This document shows, piece by piece, positions 41,144 to 49,664 of a stretch of 64,000 bases of DNA. Source of the stretch: Thermopolyspora sp044507605 (GTDB lineage: Bacteria > Actinomycetota > Actinomycetes > Streptosporangiales > Streptosporangiaceae); contig JBIQJI010000026.1 of the NCBI GenBank assembly GCA_044507605.1, positions 1-64,000 of the forward strand. Reading direction: 5' to 3'. Made by a program: the position numbers and the translations under genes. A model generated the notes under the pieces. It was not told the DNA's origin. It saw nothing but the letters and a program-made list of their open reading frames with translations, and searched no databases. Each line of letters begins with the position of its first letter. Position 1 is the stretch's first letter.

Positions 41144-42201
41144 TGGGCAGGCGGCGCGGGGCCGGGATCGCGGGGGCCATCGTCGGGGCGGCTTCGGCGG
41201 GCGTGGCGGTAGGGGCGCTGGTCAAGCGGTACGCCGTCGGGCGCATCAGGTTGCGTCCCGATCCCGAGGCCGCCGAGCCGTTCGGCGAGCTACGCGGCAC
41301 CCCGGTCACGGTGACCGCGTCCGATGGCACCGCGCTGCACGCGGAGCTCGACGGCCCGCAGGACTCCCCGCTGACCGTGGTCTTCTGCCACGGCTACACC
41401 CTCAACTCCGAGTCGTGGCACTATCAGCGCCGCCACCTGCGCGACACGCACCGGCTGGTGCTGTGGGACCTGCGCTGTCACGGCCGCTCCCAGCGCGAGG
41501 GGGTGGCCGACCGCAGCATCGACCGGCTCGGCGCGGACCTGTACGACGTGCTGGAGGCGCTCGTGCCCGGCCCCTGCGTGCTGGCGGGCCACTCCATGGG
41601 CGGCATGACGATCATGGCGCTGGCCGACGAGCACCCCGAGCTGTTCGGCGACCGGGTGCGGGGGGTCGCGCTCGTCTCGACCTCGGCGGGCCGGCTCGCC
41701 GAGCTGACGCTCGGGCTGCCGGCGCTGGTGTCGAAGGCGGTGCGGCGCGTCGTGCCGTCGGCGGTGGCCCTGATGGGCCGCGGGGGCGCCCTGATCGACC
41801 GGGGGCGGGCCGCGGGCACCGACGTGACGTTCCTCATGATGCGGTACTTCGGGTTCGGCGACTCCGGCAACGTCAGCCCGACCGTGGTCGACTTCGCCGA
41901 GACGATGATCCGCCAGACGCCCGCCGACGTGATCGCCGACTTCTATCCCGCGCTGATGTCCCACGACAAGCTGGCGGCGCTCGACGTGCTCGACAAGGTG
42001 CCGACGTCCATCATCGTGGGCGATCGCGACTGGCTGACCCCGCCCGACCACAGCCGGTCGATCTCCGCGGCGGTGCCGACGGCGCACCTGTCGGTGGTGC
42101 CGGGCGCCTCGCATCTGGTGCAGCTGGAGCGTCCCGACGTGGTCAACGGCGAGCTGCGCGACCTGCTGCGCCGGGCCGCTCGCGGCAAGGACCGCTCGTG
42201 A
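41143..42201 (+). CDS. Alpha/beta-hydrolase, membrane-associated
   Basis: Substrate unknown. It has 352 residues from ATG 41143. An N-terminal hydrophobic stretch (IAGAIVGAASAGVAVGALV, 9-27) probably anchors it. The alpha/beta-hydrolase fold shows the oxyanion HG (83-84), the nucleophile Ser151 in GHSMGG, an acid in VGDRDWLTP and the His of GASHLVQLE. It lies between alr and tsaE, where actinomycetes commonly have a hydrolase of this sort. It overlaps alr by one base. Confidence 0.92.
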   Translation: MGRRRGAGIAGAIVGAASAGVAVGALVKRYAVGRIRLRPDPEAAEPFGELRGTPVTVTASDGTALHAELDGPQDSPLTVVFCHGYTLNSESWHYQRRHLRDTHRLVLWDLRCHGRSQREGVADRSIDRLGADLYDVLEALVPGPCVLAGHSMGGMTIMALADEHPELFGDRVRGVALVSTSAGRLAELTLGLPALVSKAVRRVVPSAVALMGRGGALIDRGRAAGTDVTFLMMRYFGFGDSGNVSPTVVDFAETMIRQTPADVIADFYPALMSHDKLAALDVLDKVPTSIIVGDRDWLTPPDHSRSISAAVPTAHLSVVPGASHLVQLERPDVVNGELRDLLRRAARGKDRS

Positions 42202-42211
42202 GGCGGCGGCG

Positions 42212-42664
42212 ATGACGGTGGAGGAGCGCACGGCCGGCACGGCCGAGGAGATGCGGGCGATCGGGGCCGGGCTGGCGGCGCGGCTGCGGGCGGGCGACCT
42301 GATCGTGCTGTCGGGGCCGCTGGGCGCGGGCAAGACGACCCTGGTGCAGGGCCTCGCCGAAGGGCTCAAGGTGCGCGGCCCGATCACCTCGCCGACCTTC
42401 GTCATCGCGAGGGTGCACCCCTCGCTGTCGGGCGGCCCGGCGCTGGTGCACGCCGACGCCTACCGCCTGGGCGGCCGCCTGGAGATCGACGATCTGGATC
42501 TCGACGCGTCGCTGGCCGACTCGGTGACCGTCGTCGAGTGGGGCGAAGGGCTCGTCGAGGGTCTGGCCGACGACCGGCTGGAGATCTCGATCACCCCGTC
42601 GGGGCCCGGTGACGACCGGGTTGTCCGGATCGTCGGAATCGGCGCGCGCTGGGCCACCGGTTGA
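42212..42664 (+). CDS. tsaE: tRNA t6A biosynthesis ATPase TsaE
   Basis: TsaE is the ATPase of the TsaB-TsaD-TsaE machinery that makes threonylcarbamoyl-adenosine at tRNA position 37. It has 150 residues. Walker A is GPLGAGKTT (35-43); SPTFVIARVH and VHADAYRLGG, and VVEWGEG, are typical family motifs. The start is ATG 42212, 10 nt after the hydrolase gene. tsaB, rimI and tsaD follow after a two-gene sortase insertion. Confidence 0.96.
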   Translation: MTVEERTAGTAEEMRAIGAGLAARLRAGDLIVLSGPLGAGKTTLVQGLAEGLKVRGPITSPTFVIARVHPSLSGGPALVHADAYRLGGRLEIDDLDLDASLADSVTVVEWGEGLVEGLADDRLEISITPSGPGDDRVVRIVGIGARWATG

Positions 42665-42770
42665 CTGATCGTCTCGTGTGGATTGGCCGGTGATTTCGGG
42701 GTATGCAGGGGTGAGATGGGCCTAACGTGGTCGGCGGGGTCGAGTCGGACGGCGAAGCGGGAGTGCGGCG

Positions 42771-43427
42771 GTGCGCAGGGTCGGGCGGATCGTGGTTGCA
42801 GGCAGCCTGGTGCTCTTCGGCGGGGCCGCGTGCTCCGCGCAGGCCGACTCGGAGCCGGGTGGTGGTGCGGGCGCCTCTCCCAGCGCGTCGGCGGCGCCGA
42901 CCGGCAGCAGACAGCCCATCGACGTACGACTGTCGCCGGCGAAGGTCACCACGGGCGACAGCCGGAACGTGCGCGTCCTCGCGTTATGCCCGATCCCGCA
43001 GGGCGGCACCGACCACACGGCGACCGTGTCGTCCAAGGCCTTCACCGGCGCGGTCACGCTCACACCCGCTCCGCCGGTGACCTCGCGCGGCTCGTCGTCG
43101 CCGGCGGCGTCGCCCGAGCTGCGCGGCACCGCGATCGTGCCGGCCAAGGCCAAGCCCGGCATCTACACGGTGACGGTGCGCTGTGAGGGCACCAACGACT
43201 CCGGCCGGGCCCGGCTGACCGTGCTCTCCGAACCCGCCACCACCCGCGAGGCCACCCACAGGCCGCGGCATTCCCGGGTGCCGACCGGCGCCCCGCACGC
43301 GGGCGGCGGCGGCACGGCCGCGGGCGGCCCCGACGACACCTCCGGCCTGCCCGCGCCGGTGACCGGGCTCGCGCTGATCGGCGCGGTCGCCATCGGTATC
43401 GCGGTGGCCAGGCGCAAGCGCTCCTGA
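42771..43427 (+). CDS. Exported protein with C-terminal sorting-like signal, probable sortase substrate
   Basis: I do not recognise the family. It has 218 residues from GTG 42771. An N-terminal export signal ends either as a lipoprotein (Cys21 in GGAACSAQ; the lipobox is imperfect) or at AQA. A domain of about 100 residues with strands and two cysteines (ALCPIPQ, VRCEGT) follows; it may be Ig-like. A Gly/Ala/His-rich spacer precedes GLPAPVTG, a hydrophobic segment (LALIGAVAIGIAVA) and RRKRS, the layout of a cell-wall sorting signal with APVTG in place of LPXTG. A sortase gene is 10 nt downstream. Confidence 0.75.
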   Translation: MRRVGRIVVAGSLVLFGGAACSAQADSEPGGGAGASPSASAAPTGSRQPIDVRLSPAKVTTGDSRNVRVLALCPIPQGGTDHTATVSSKAFTGAVTLTPAPPVTSRGSSSPAASPELRGTAIVPAKAKPGIYTVTVRCEGTNDSGRARLTVLSEPATTREATHRPRHSRVPTGAPHAGGGGTAAGGPDDTSGLPAPVTGLALIGAVAIGIAVARRKRS

Positions 43428-43437
43428 CGGGCGGCAG

Positions 43438-44013
43438 ATGGCCGAGAGCACCCGGTGGACCCGCATCATGCTGGCGGGCGCGCTGACGGGGGCCGTCCTG
43501 TTCGCGCTCACCGAGCAGCATCGCGACGAAGGGCGGGCGGAGCTGCAGGCGGAGCGGAAACAGGCGGCGGCCAAGGTCACCCCCGAGCGCCTCGTCATCC
43601 CGTCGCTGTCGCTCAAGGCGCCGCTGATGCAACTGGGCCTCACCAGCAGCGGGGCCGTCGAGCTGCCGCCGTTCGACAAGCCGAAGACGGCCGGCTGGTA
43701 CAGCGGCAGCGCCGTGCCGGGCGACCCCGGCGCCTCGGTGATCATCGGTCATGTCGACACCAAGACCGCCCCCGCCGTCTTCTACCGGCTGCGCGACCTG
43801 CGCAAGGGGGCGGTGGTGAAGGTGTCGCGCAGCGACGGCAAGGTCGCGAAGTACCAGGTGGACTCGGTCCAGGAGGTGCCGAAGACCGATTTCCCCACCG
43901 AGCGCGTCTACACCACCGACGGCCTGCGCCTGGTCACCTGCGGCGGAGTCTTCGATCGGGCCAGCCACCAGTACCGCGACAACATCATCGTCTACGCCTC
44001 GTTGGTGAAGTGA
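43438..44013 (+). CDS. Class F sortase
   Basis: Sortases cut a sorting signal and join the protein to the cell wall. It has 191 residues. A signal anchor lies at about 8-25 (TRIMLAGALTGAVLFAL). The catalytic triad is His105 (IIGHVDT), Cys168 (LVTCGG) and Arg180 (QYRDN). The stretch AVFYRLRDLRKGAVVKVSR and the FDRASHQYRDNIIVYA end are typical of class F. The pair with the preceding exported protein suggests enzyme and substrate. Confidence 0.93.
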   Translation: MAESTRWTRIMLAGALTGAVLFALTEQHRDEGRAELQAERKQAAAKVTPERLVIPSLSLKAPLMQLGLTSSGAVELPPFDKPKTAGWYSGSAVPGDPGASVIIGHVDTKTAPAVFYRLRDLRKGAVVKVSRSDGKVAKYQVDSVQEVPKTDFPTERVYTTDGLRLVTCGGVFDRASHQYRDNIIVYASLVK

Positions 44014-44042
44014 CTCCCCGAGCGGCACTACCCTTGGGGTTT

Positions 44043-44690
44043 GTGCTGGTCTTGGCCTTCGATACCGCGACACCCGCAGTCACCGCCGCCGTGCACGACG
44101 GCACCCGCACCCTCGCCGAGCACACCGCGGTCGACGCGCGCCGGCACGGTGAGCTGCTCAGCCCTGCGATCGCGGCGGTGCTCTCCGAGGCCGGCGCACG
44201 GCCGTCCGATGTCACCGTCATCGTCGCCGGGGCCGGGCCCGGCCCCTACACGGGGCTGCGGGTCGGGCTGATGACCGCGCAGGCGCTGTCGTCCGTGACC
44301 GGCGCCCCCGCCCACGGCATCTGCACGCTCGACGCGCTCGCCTACGCCACCGACCACGACGGGCCGTTCCTCGTCGCCACCGACGCGCGGCGCAAGGAGG
44401 TCTTCTGGGCGGCGTACGACGACCGGCGCACCCGCCGCGACGGCCCGGCGGTCGACGTGCCGGCGGCCCTGCCCGGAGGGTTGCCGATCGCCGGCGCGGG
44501 CGGCCGCATCTACGCCGAGGTCGTCGGCCCCGAGCGGCTCATCGGGCCGGAGTACCCCGCCGCCGGGGCGCTCGCCGCCCTGGCCGCCGAACGGCTGGCC
44601 GCCGGCGTGCCCCTCGGCCCGGCGCGCCCCATCTACCTGCGCCGGCCCGACGCCCGGGTGCCCGGCCCGGCGAAGAGGGTGACGGCGTGA
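44043..44690 (+). CDS. tsaB: tRNA t6A biosynthesis protein TsaB
   Basis: TsaB partners TsaD in t6A formation. It has 215 residues from GTG 44043 (MLVLAFDTATPAVTAAVHDG). The fold is ASKHA-like, with GPGPYTGLRVGLMTAQALSS conserved. TACCCT at 44029-44034 precedes the GTG by 8 nt, so the transcript may be leaderless; there is no SD. The stop overlaps rimI by 4 bases (GTGA). Confidence 0.94.
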   Translation: MLVLAFDTATPAVTAAVHDGTRTLAEHTAVDARRHGELLSPAIAAVLSEAGARPSDVTVIVAGAGPGPYTGLRVGLMTAQALSSVTGAPAHGICTLDALAYATDHDGPFLVATDARRKEVFWAAYDDRRTRRDGPAVDVPAALPGGLPIAGAGGRIYAEVVGPERLIGPEYPAAGALAALAAERLAAGVPLGPARPIYLRRPDARVPGPAKRVTA

Positions 44691-45235
44691 CCGGCTCGCG
44701 CACCGCCGTGCTGCGGCAGATGACCGTCGACGATCTGCCGGCCGTCATGGCGATCGAGCGGGCGGTCTTCCCCAGCGACGCCTGGAGCGAGGGCATGATG
44801 CGCGGCGAGCTCGCCGACCAGCCGCGCAGCCGCCACTATCTGGTGGCGGTCGAGGACGGCGAGCACGGCGGCGAGATCACCGGCTACGCCGGCATCGCGG
44901 CCGCGGCCGACCAGGCCGACGTGCAGACCATCGTGGTGCGCCCCGACCGCCGCCGGCGCGGGATCGGCCGCGCGCTGCTGACCGAGCTGATGGCCGAGGC
45001 GGCGCGGCGGGGGGCGCGCGAGATCTTCCTGGAGGTGCGGGCCGACAACACGCCCGCCCAGGTGATGTACGAACGGTTCGGTTTCCATCGCATCGGCCTG
45101 CGCCGGCGCTACTACGACGACGGCACCGATGCCTACACGATGAAAAGACGGCTGCCCCGGCCCGGCGGCGGCGAGCAGCCGACCGGCTTCGCGCCGACCG
45201 GGTCCGGGCACGACGACGGGCCGGGCCGCGCGTGA
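44687..45235 (+). CDS. rimI: Ribosomal-protein-alanine N-acetyltransferase family protein
   Basis: RimI-type GNAT acetyltransferases modify protein N-termini, classically ribosomal S18. It has 182 residues. The acetyl-CoA loop is RRRRGIGRA (88-96); NTPAQVMYERFGFHRIG is the conserved C-terminal motif. A tail of about 30 residues follows the domain. It lies between tsaB and tsaD, the usual order. The exact target here cannot be told. Confidence 0.92.
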   Translation: MTGSRTAVLRQMTVDDLPAVMAIERAVFPSDAWSEGMMRGELADQPRSRHYLVAVEDGEHGGEITGYAGIAAAADQADVQTIVVRPDRRRRGIGRALLTELMAEAARRGAREIFLEVRADNTPAQVMYERFGFHRIGLRRRYYDDGTDAYTMKRRLPRPGGGEQPTGFAPTGSGHDDGPGRA

Positions 45236-45248
45236 CCGCGGCGCGGCC

Positions 45249-45279
45249 GCGCCCCGGCGGGCCGGCCGGCGCGGGGCGC
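45249..45279 (+). terminator. Hairpin between rimI and tsaD
   Basis: GCGCCCCG (45249-45256) pairs with CGGGGCGC (45272-45279) around a GC-rich loop that can itself fold. No T-run. tsaD, 60 bases on, may have its own promoter. Confidence 0.5.
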
Positions 45280-45338
45280 ACGGACCGGGCATGACCCGGC
45301 TCTCCTGACGCGTTTTATGGACTCTACGGATAGGCGCT

Positions 45339-46370
45339 ATGGATAACGCACCACTGGTCCTCGGCATCGAGACGTCCTGCGACGAGACCGGCGTCGGCCT
45401 CGTGCGCGGGCACACCCTGCTGGGCGACGCACTCGCGTCCAGCGTCGAGGAGCACGCGAGATTCGGCGGGGTGGTGCCCGAGGTGGCCTCCCGCGCCCAC
45501 CTGGAGGCCATGACGCCCACCGTGGAGCGGGCGCTGGCGCGCGCCGGGCTGCGGTTCTCCGACATCGACGCCGTCGCCGTGACGGCCGGGCCGGGGCTCG
45601 CCGGGGCGCTGCTGGTCGGCGTGGCCGCCGCCAAGGCGTACGCCCTCGGCCTCGGCGTGCCGCTCTACGGTGTCAACCACCTGGCCGCCCACGTGGCCGT
45701 CGACCAGCTCGAACACGGCGCGCTGCCCCGGCCGTGCGTCGCGCTGCTGGTCTCGGGCGGGCACTCGTCGCTGCTGCTGGTGCCCGACGTCGCCCGTGAG
45801 GTGATCTCGCTGGGCGCGACGGTCGACGACGCCGCCGGCGAGGCGTTCGACAAGGTGGCCCGGGTGCTGGGGCTGCCGTTCCCCGGCGGCCCGCACATCG
45901 ACCGGGTGGCCCAGGAGGGGTCGGGCACCGCCATCGCGTTCCCGCGCGGCAAGCATGACGACGGCACCCTCGACTTCTCGTTCTCCGGCCTGAAGACCGC
46001 CGTGGCCCGCTGGGTGGAGGCCAGGCAGGTGGCGGGCGAGGACGTTCCGGTGGCCGACGTGTCGGCGTCGTTCCAGGAGGCGGTCGTCGACGTGCTCACC
46101 CGCAAGGCGATCCAGGCGTGCCGGCAGCACGGCGTCGCCGATCTGCTGATCGGGGGCGGCGTCGCGGCCAACTCGCGGCTGCGCGCCCTGGCCCGGGAAC
46201 GCTGCGACGCCGCGGGCATCCGCCTGCGGGTGCCCCGCCCGGCGCTGTGCACCGACAACGGCGCGATGGTCGCGGCGCTGGGCTCCGATCTGGCCCGGGC
46301 CGGGGTCGCCCCGTCGACCCTGGAGATCCCCGCGGACTCGGCGCTGCCCATCACCGCCGTCAGCGTCTGA
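45339..46370 (+). CDS. tsaD: tRNA N6-adenosine threonylcarbamoyltransferase
   Basis: TsaD transfers threonylcarbamoyl to A37 of ANN-decoding tRNAs. It has 343 residues. The metal ligands His114 and His118 are in VNHLAAHVAV; LGIETSCDETG, SGGHSSLLL and GGGVAANSRLR are family motifs. There is no clear SD before the ATG at 45339. It closes the tsa cluster and converges on the minus-strand gene ending at 46451. Confidence 0.97.
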   Translation: MDNAPLVLGIETSCDETGVGLVRGHTLLGDALASSVEEHARFGGVVPEVASRAHLEAMTPTVERALARAGLRFSDIDAVAVTAGPGLAGALLVGVAAAKAYALGLGVPLYGVNHLAAHVAVDQLEHGALPRPCVALLVSGGHSSLLLVPDVAREVISLGATVDDAAGEAFDKVARVLGLPFPGGPHIDRVAQEGSGTAIAFPRGKHDDGTLDFSFSGLKTAVARWVEARQVAGEDVPVADVSASFQEAVVDVLTRKAIQACRQHGVADLLIGGGVAANSRLRALARERCDAAGIRLRVPRPALCTDNGAMVAALGSDLARAGVAPSTLEIPADSALPITAVSV

Positions 46371-46450
46371 AGCCTCCGGCCGGGCCGCCCCGGCGCGGCC
46401 GGGCATGTCGCGCACGGCTCGGCCTGCTCCGAGGCCCTGCCGGGCGGCGG

Positions 46451-47416
46451 CTAGTCCTGCGTGGCGTGGGCCGGGCGCAGCAGGGCCTCGGCGAGGGCGA
46501 GCATGGTGTCCTCCAGGGCGCCGAGCCGGCGGGTGACCGCCTCGGCGATCTCCTCGCGGTCGGGGCGGGCGTTGATCGCCTCCAGCAGGGGGGTCATCGC
46601 CGACGCCGCCTCCGAGAGCCGGCCGTCGACGGTCTCCAGGCGGTCGTCCACGGTGGTGAGCCGCTCGCCGACCGCGTCGAAGCCGATGCCCTGCGAGGCG
46701 CCGATGGAGCCGACCGTGTCGAGGATGCGGGTGCGCATCTCGGCCAGGTCGAGGGTGATCGGCAGCTGCCCCACCCGCTGGTCGACCGCCGCGACGTGAT
46801 CGTCGAGGGTGTCGAGCCGGCCGGTGACCTCCGTGAAGCGGCCGGAGACGCCCGCCGACAGCTCCCGCAGGCCGTCCTCGACGCGTTCGGTGCGCTGGGT
46901 CAGCTCGGCGAGCGCCTTGTCGAGGCGGGTGAATCGCCCGGCGGCGGCCTCCATGCCGGCCTGGACCCGCTCGACGCGCCTGGTGAGATCGGCGACGGCG
47001 GAGGTGACGCGCTCGGTGGTGCCGAGGAGCGTGCTCAGCCGTTCGAGGGCCTCGTCGACGGTCTCGCCGAGGGTGCCGAGGTCGGCCCACAGGCCCGGCA
47101 GCTCGGTGACCGGCGAGACCCGGTCGCCGACGGCGTCGACGCGCCCCCCGACGGCGTCGACGCGGCCGCCGACGGAGTCGAGCCGCCCGCACAGGACCTC
47201 CAGAGTGCCGCTGAGGGTGCCGAGCTCGCGCTCGCGCACCTCGCGCAGCAGCCACTCCATGCCTTCCAGCCGCTGCCGGATCTCGTCGAGCACCGCGCCC
47301 TGGGTGCGCTGCTCGTAGACGTGGTCCTGGGCGGCGCGAGCCAGCAGCTCGCGCATGCGGTCGGACACGGCCGTCTGGCTGCCGGCCGACAGCAGCGTGT
47401 GGTTGGAATGCTCCAT
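46451..47416 (-). CDS. Coiled-coil protein of unknown function
   Basis: I do not recognise this protein. It has 321 residues from ATG 47416, with AAGGAG upstream; a longer open frame to 47518 is less likely. Nearly the whole length is heptad-like (RLDSVGGRVDAVGGRVDAVG, and RLTTVDDRLETVDGRLSE), so a long coiled coil is expected. A 21-bp tandem repeat (three units, 47121-47183) encodes part of it. No membrane segment or signal peptide is visible. A structural or scaffold role is possible, but this is inference. Confidence 0.82.
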   Translation of the reverse strand: MEHSNHTLLSAGSQTAVSDRMRELLARAAQDHVYEQRTQGAVLDEIRQRLEGMEWLLREVRERELGTLSGTLEVLCGRLDSVGGRVDAVGGRVDAVGDRVSPVTELPGLWADLGTLGETVDEALERLSTLLGTTERVTSAVADLTRRVERVQAGMEAAAGRFTRLDKALAELTQRTERVEDGLRELSAGVSGRFTEVTGRLDTLDDHVAAVDQRVGQLPITLDLAEMRTRILDTVGSIGASQGIGFDAVGERLTTVDDRLETVDGRLSEAASAMTPLLEAINARPDREEIAEAVTRRLGALEDTMLALAEALLRPAHATQD

Positions 47417-47702
47417 CGGAAGGCTCCTTCGCTCGACGGCCGCCGCCGCGAGACGGTGATCTATGGAGATGACGCCGTGCCGGGACGGTGCTCGCATGTC
47501 CGGCACGTGCTCGTGCATGGGCTTGCGCGCGGGCTTTTCCAGGGGGCCGGGAAGGCAGGAGGCCGATTCGGCGAATATTCCGGCCTCAGTGGCACCCTCC
47601 GCGGGCAGTGCATGACCATAGCGGCACCGGCCGGAGATCCGCAGCGGTTTTCCGACCCCTTAAACGTTGCTTACGCGATGACGTGGGCGGCGGTGGTAAA
47701 GG

Positions 47703-48938
47703 TCAACTTTGCTTTTCGAGGATCAGGGCGTAGGGCTTGGTGGAAATCCTGGTCAGCGCGACAATGGCTGATTTATCGCCAGAAAGTCGCATACTTCGGT
47801 GCAGGCGCTCCACGTCGACGGCCGAACCCCGCTTTTTGATGATGAGCTCGCCGACGCGCCGTTCCCGGAGCACCGCCCGAAGCCGCTTTCCAGAAAACGG
47901 CACCACGTCACAGATTTCGTACCTGGTCGCCCAGGGGGTGGAGATCTGCTGGTCGCCGGTGATGTAGGCGATGTGCGGGTCGAGCAGGTGGCCCCGCACC
48001 ATGGCCGCGACCTCGGCCACGAGCCCGGCCCGGATCGCCGCGCCGTCGGGCTCGTACAGGTACCGCGCCACCGGCCCCGCCTCGGCCTGCGACGCCGAGC
48101 CGGCCGTCAGGGTCTCGCCGCCCGGCAGCAGCGTCGCCCGGCGCGTGAAGCCGCCCGGCGCGAAGGCATCGCCGGGGCGGGACGCGCCGGGGGAGCCCGG
48201 CGGCGGGAGCCAGATCGCGACCTCCTTGACCTCGCCGCGGAACGAGACCCACTCGGCCTCGGCGCCCTCGGGCACGAACTCGTGCGGCAGGCCGGGCGCG
48301 GCCTTGACGCACGCGGCCCTCGCCCGCTGGGCGAGCTCCAGCACCTTCGGCCAGGGCGGGGAGTAGGCCATCGGGTCGAAGACGCGCCTCGCCGCGCCGG
48401 AGCCGCCGGGACGCCGCCGTGCCGGATCGGCGAACACCAGGTCGTAGCCGCCGGGGTCGACCGCCGAGGCGTCGTCGGCGCGGATCCGCACCCTGGTCAG
48501 CCCGAGGGCCTCGGCGTTGGCCCTGGCCACGGCGACCGTCAGCGGGTCGAGATCGACGCCGTCGACCTCGCAGCCCCGCCCGGCGAGCGCGATCAGGTCG
48601 CCGCCGATGCCACAGCAGACGTCGGCCACGCGCACGCCGTCCGCGCCGCCGGCGGTGATCCTGGCCGCCCGGTGGGCGGCGACCTCGGGGCGGGAGGCCT
48701 GCTCCAGCCCGTCGGGCGTGAAGTACATGCCCGCGGCCGCGGACCCGAACTTCGCGACCGCGCGGCCCCGCAGGGTCGCCTGGGTGAGCGCGGCGGAGGC
48801 GGTCACCGCGTCGTACGTGCGGCGCAGGGCGGTGACGGCGGCCACCGGGCCGGTGCCGTCGGCGGTGAGCCGCATCGCCTCGTCCAGCGCCTTCTGGCCG
48901 TGGGGCGTGAGGAGCTCAAGGAACGCGTCGAGGTCCAT
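47703..48938 (-). CDS. THUMP-like class I SAM-dependent methyltransferase
   Basis: Probable RNA or protein methyltransferase, substrate unknown. It has 411 residues. SAM motif I is DVCCGIGGD (107-115); VDGVDLDPLTVAVARANAEA and YDLVFADPARR follow. The C-terminal 90 residues (from ISTPWATRYEICDVVPFSGK to LRERRVGELIIKKRG) resemble the THUMP-like domain found with such methyltransferases. No SD; TAACGT lies 8 nt before the ATG. About 286 bp without a gene separate it from the coiled-coil gene. Confidence 0.88.
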   Translation of the reverse strand: MDLDAFLELLTPHGQKALDEAMRLTADGTGPVAAVTALRRTYDAVTASAALTQATLRGRAVAKFGSAAAGMYFTPDGLEQASRPEVAAHRAARITAGGADGVRVADVCCGIGGDLIALAGRGCEVDGVDLDPLTVAVARANAEALGLTRVRIRADDASAVDPGGYDLVFADPARRRPGGSGAARRVFDPMAYSPPWPKVLELAQRARAACVKAAPGLPHEFVPEGAEAEWVSFRGEVKEVAIWLPPPGSPGASRPGDAFAPGGFTRRATLLPGGETLTAGSASQAEAGPVARYLYEPDGAAIRAGLVAEVAAMVRGHLLDPHIAYITGDQQISTPWATRYEICDVVPFSGKRLRAVLRERRVGELIIKKRGSAVDVERLHRSMRLSGDKSAIVALTRISTKPYALILEKQS

Positions 48939-49067
48939 GTCGGCCGACGTTAGCGCGCCTCGCGGCGCCGCACCAATTGGTGACTAATGTCGGTTTTTGA
49001 ATTCGCCGTCCAGATTTAACGGGTACGGCGGAGTGGTATGTCCCGTGTGTCCCCTATAGGAGGAAAA

Positions 49068-49184
49068 ATGGCCCGGCTTTGCGGCCTTCGGCCCTTCATA
49101 GTTCGATACTTCGACGTCCTTGTTTTAGCTACTTCTTACCGCTTCCCGCTTGTCCCATGGGGAAACACTCGATCTACTTGCTAA
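49068..49184 (+). CDS. Possible small ORF with consensus Shine-Dalgarno
   Basis: A 38-codon frame (MARLCGLRPFIVRYFDVLVL then ATSYRFPLVPWGNTRSTC) begins at ATG 49068, 4 nt after AGGAGG (49058-49063). Codon use is not typical of this genome: it includes TTA, ATA and several -TT third positions. The region is AT-richer than its surroundings. It could be a leader peptide, a small membrane peptide, or chance. I see no homologue. Confidence 0.25.
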   Translation: MARLCGLRPFIVRYFDVLVLATSYRFPLVPWGNTRSTC

Positions 49185-49202
49185 TAGCTCGATCCCATGG
49201 GA
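49153..49202. repeat. Repeated TCCCATGGG palindromic element
   Basis: TCCCATGGG occurs at 49153-49161 and 49193-49201, exactly 40 bp apart, and each copy is nearly palindromic. A shared CTCGATC lies between the copies and next to the second one. The pair is just upstream of the small secreted protein gene and may be an operator. Confidence 0.4.
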
Positions 49203-49251
49203 CGACGAGCTGGATCTGAAGATCAAACAAGACCGATCGGGGGATTTTCAA

Positions 49252-49545
49252 ATGCTGAAGAAGCTCGCAATCACGGGTGCGGTGGTCACCGCGGTCGCCG
49301 GTCTCGGCCTCGCGACTCCGGCTCACGCCGATGGCCAGGGGGATGGTCCGGGGGACGTCACTCAGGTCCTGCCGATCCAGGTCTGCCGTGAGCTCCACGT
49401 CCTCGACCTGATCCACGACGTTCTCTCCAGCCACCCCAACGACCAGAACGGCCCGTGCGTCAACGGCCCCGTGGAGCGCGACACCACCAACCGCATCGTC
49501 CACGTCGACCGCGACCACGGCTACGGTCACCGTCACTGGGGCTGA
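49252..49545 (+). CDS. Small secreted protein
   Basis: Function unknown. It has 97 residues from ATG 49252, with a GGGGGA SD. The signal peptide is MLKKLAITGAVVTAVAGLGL then ATPAHA at the cut. The mature part has two cysteines (IQVCREL and GPCVNGPV) with VLPIQV and CVNGPV stretches that faintly recall chaplins, but the core is not chaplin-like. It ends with a His-rich tail (DHGYGHRHWG). An open frame from 49150 is an unlikely extension. Confidence 0.8.
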   Translation: MLKKLAITGAVVTAVAGLGLATPAHADGQGDGPGDVTQVLPIQVCRELHVLDLIHDVLSSHPNDQNGPCVNGPVERDTTNRIVHVDRDHGYGHRHWG

Positions 49546-49566
49546 CGCCGGCGAGCGTTGATCGAC

Positions 49567-49596
49567 AGGGGGCGGCGCCGAGGGCGTCGCCCCCTT
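49567..49596 (+). terminator. Terminator after the small secreted protein gene
   Basis: A 13-bp stem with one G-U pair (49567-49579 with 49583-49595), a GAG loop and a short TT, 21 bases past the stop. Confidence 0.75.
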
Positions 49597-49664
49597 GCTC
49601 ATGTGGGCGGCCCATGGGGCGAGGGCTCTGTACCCCGGCCCTGACCTGCGGCGCGCCTGTCATG

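Noticed and set aside
49252..49545. Chaplin
   Set aside because: Signal peptide and two cysteines fit, but the conserved chaplin core residues are missing.
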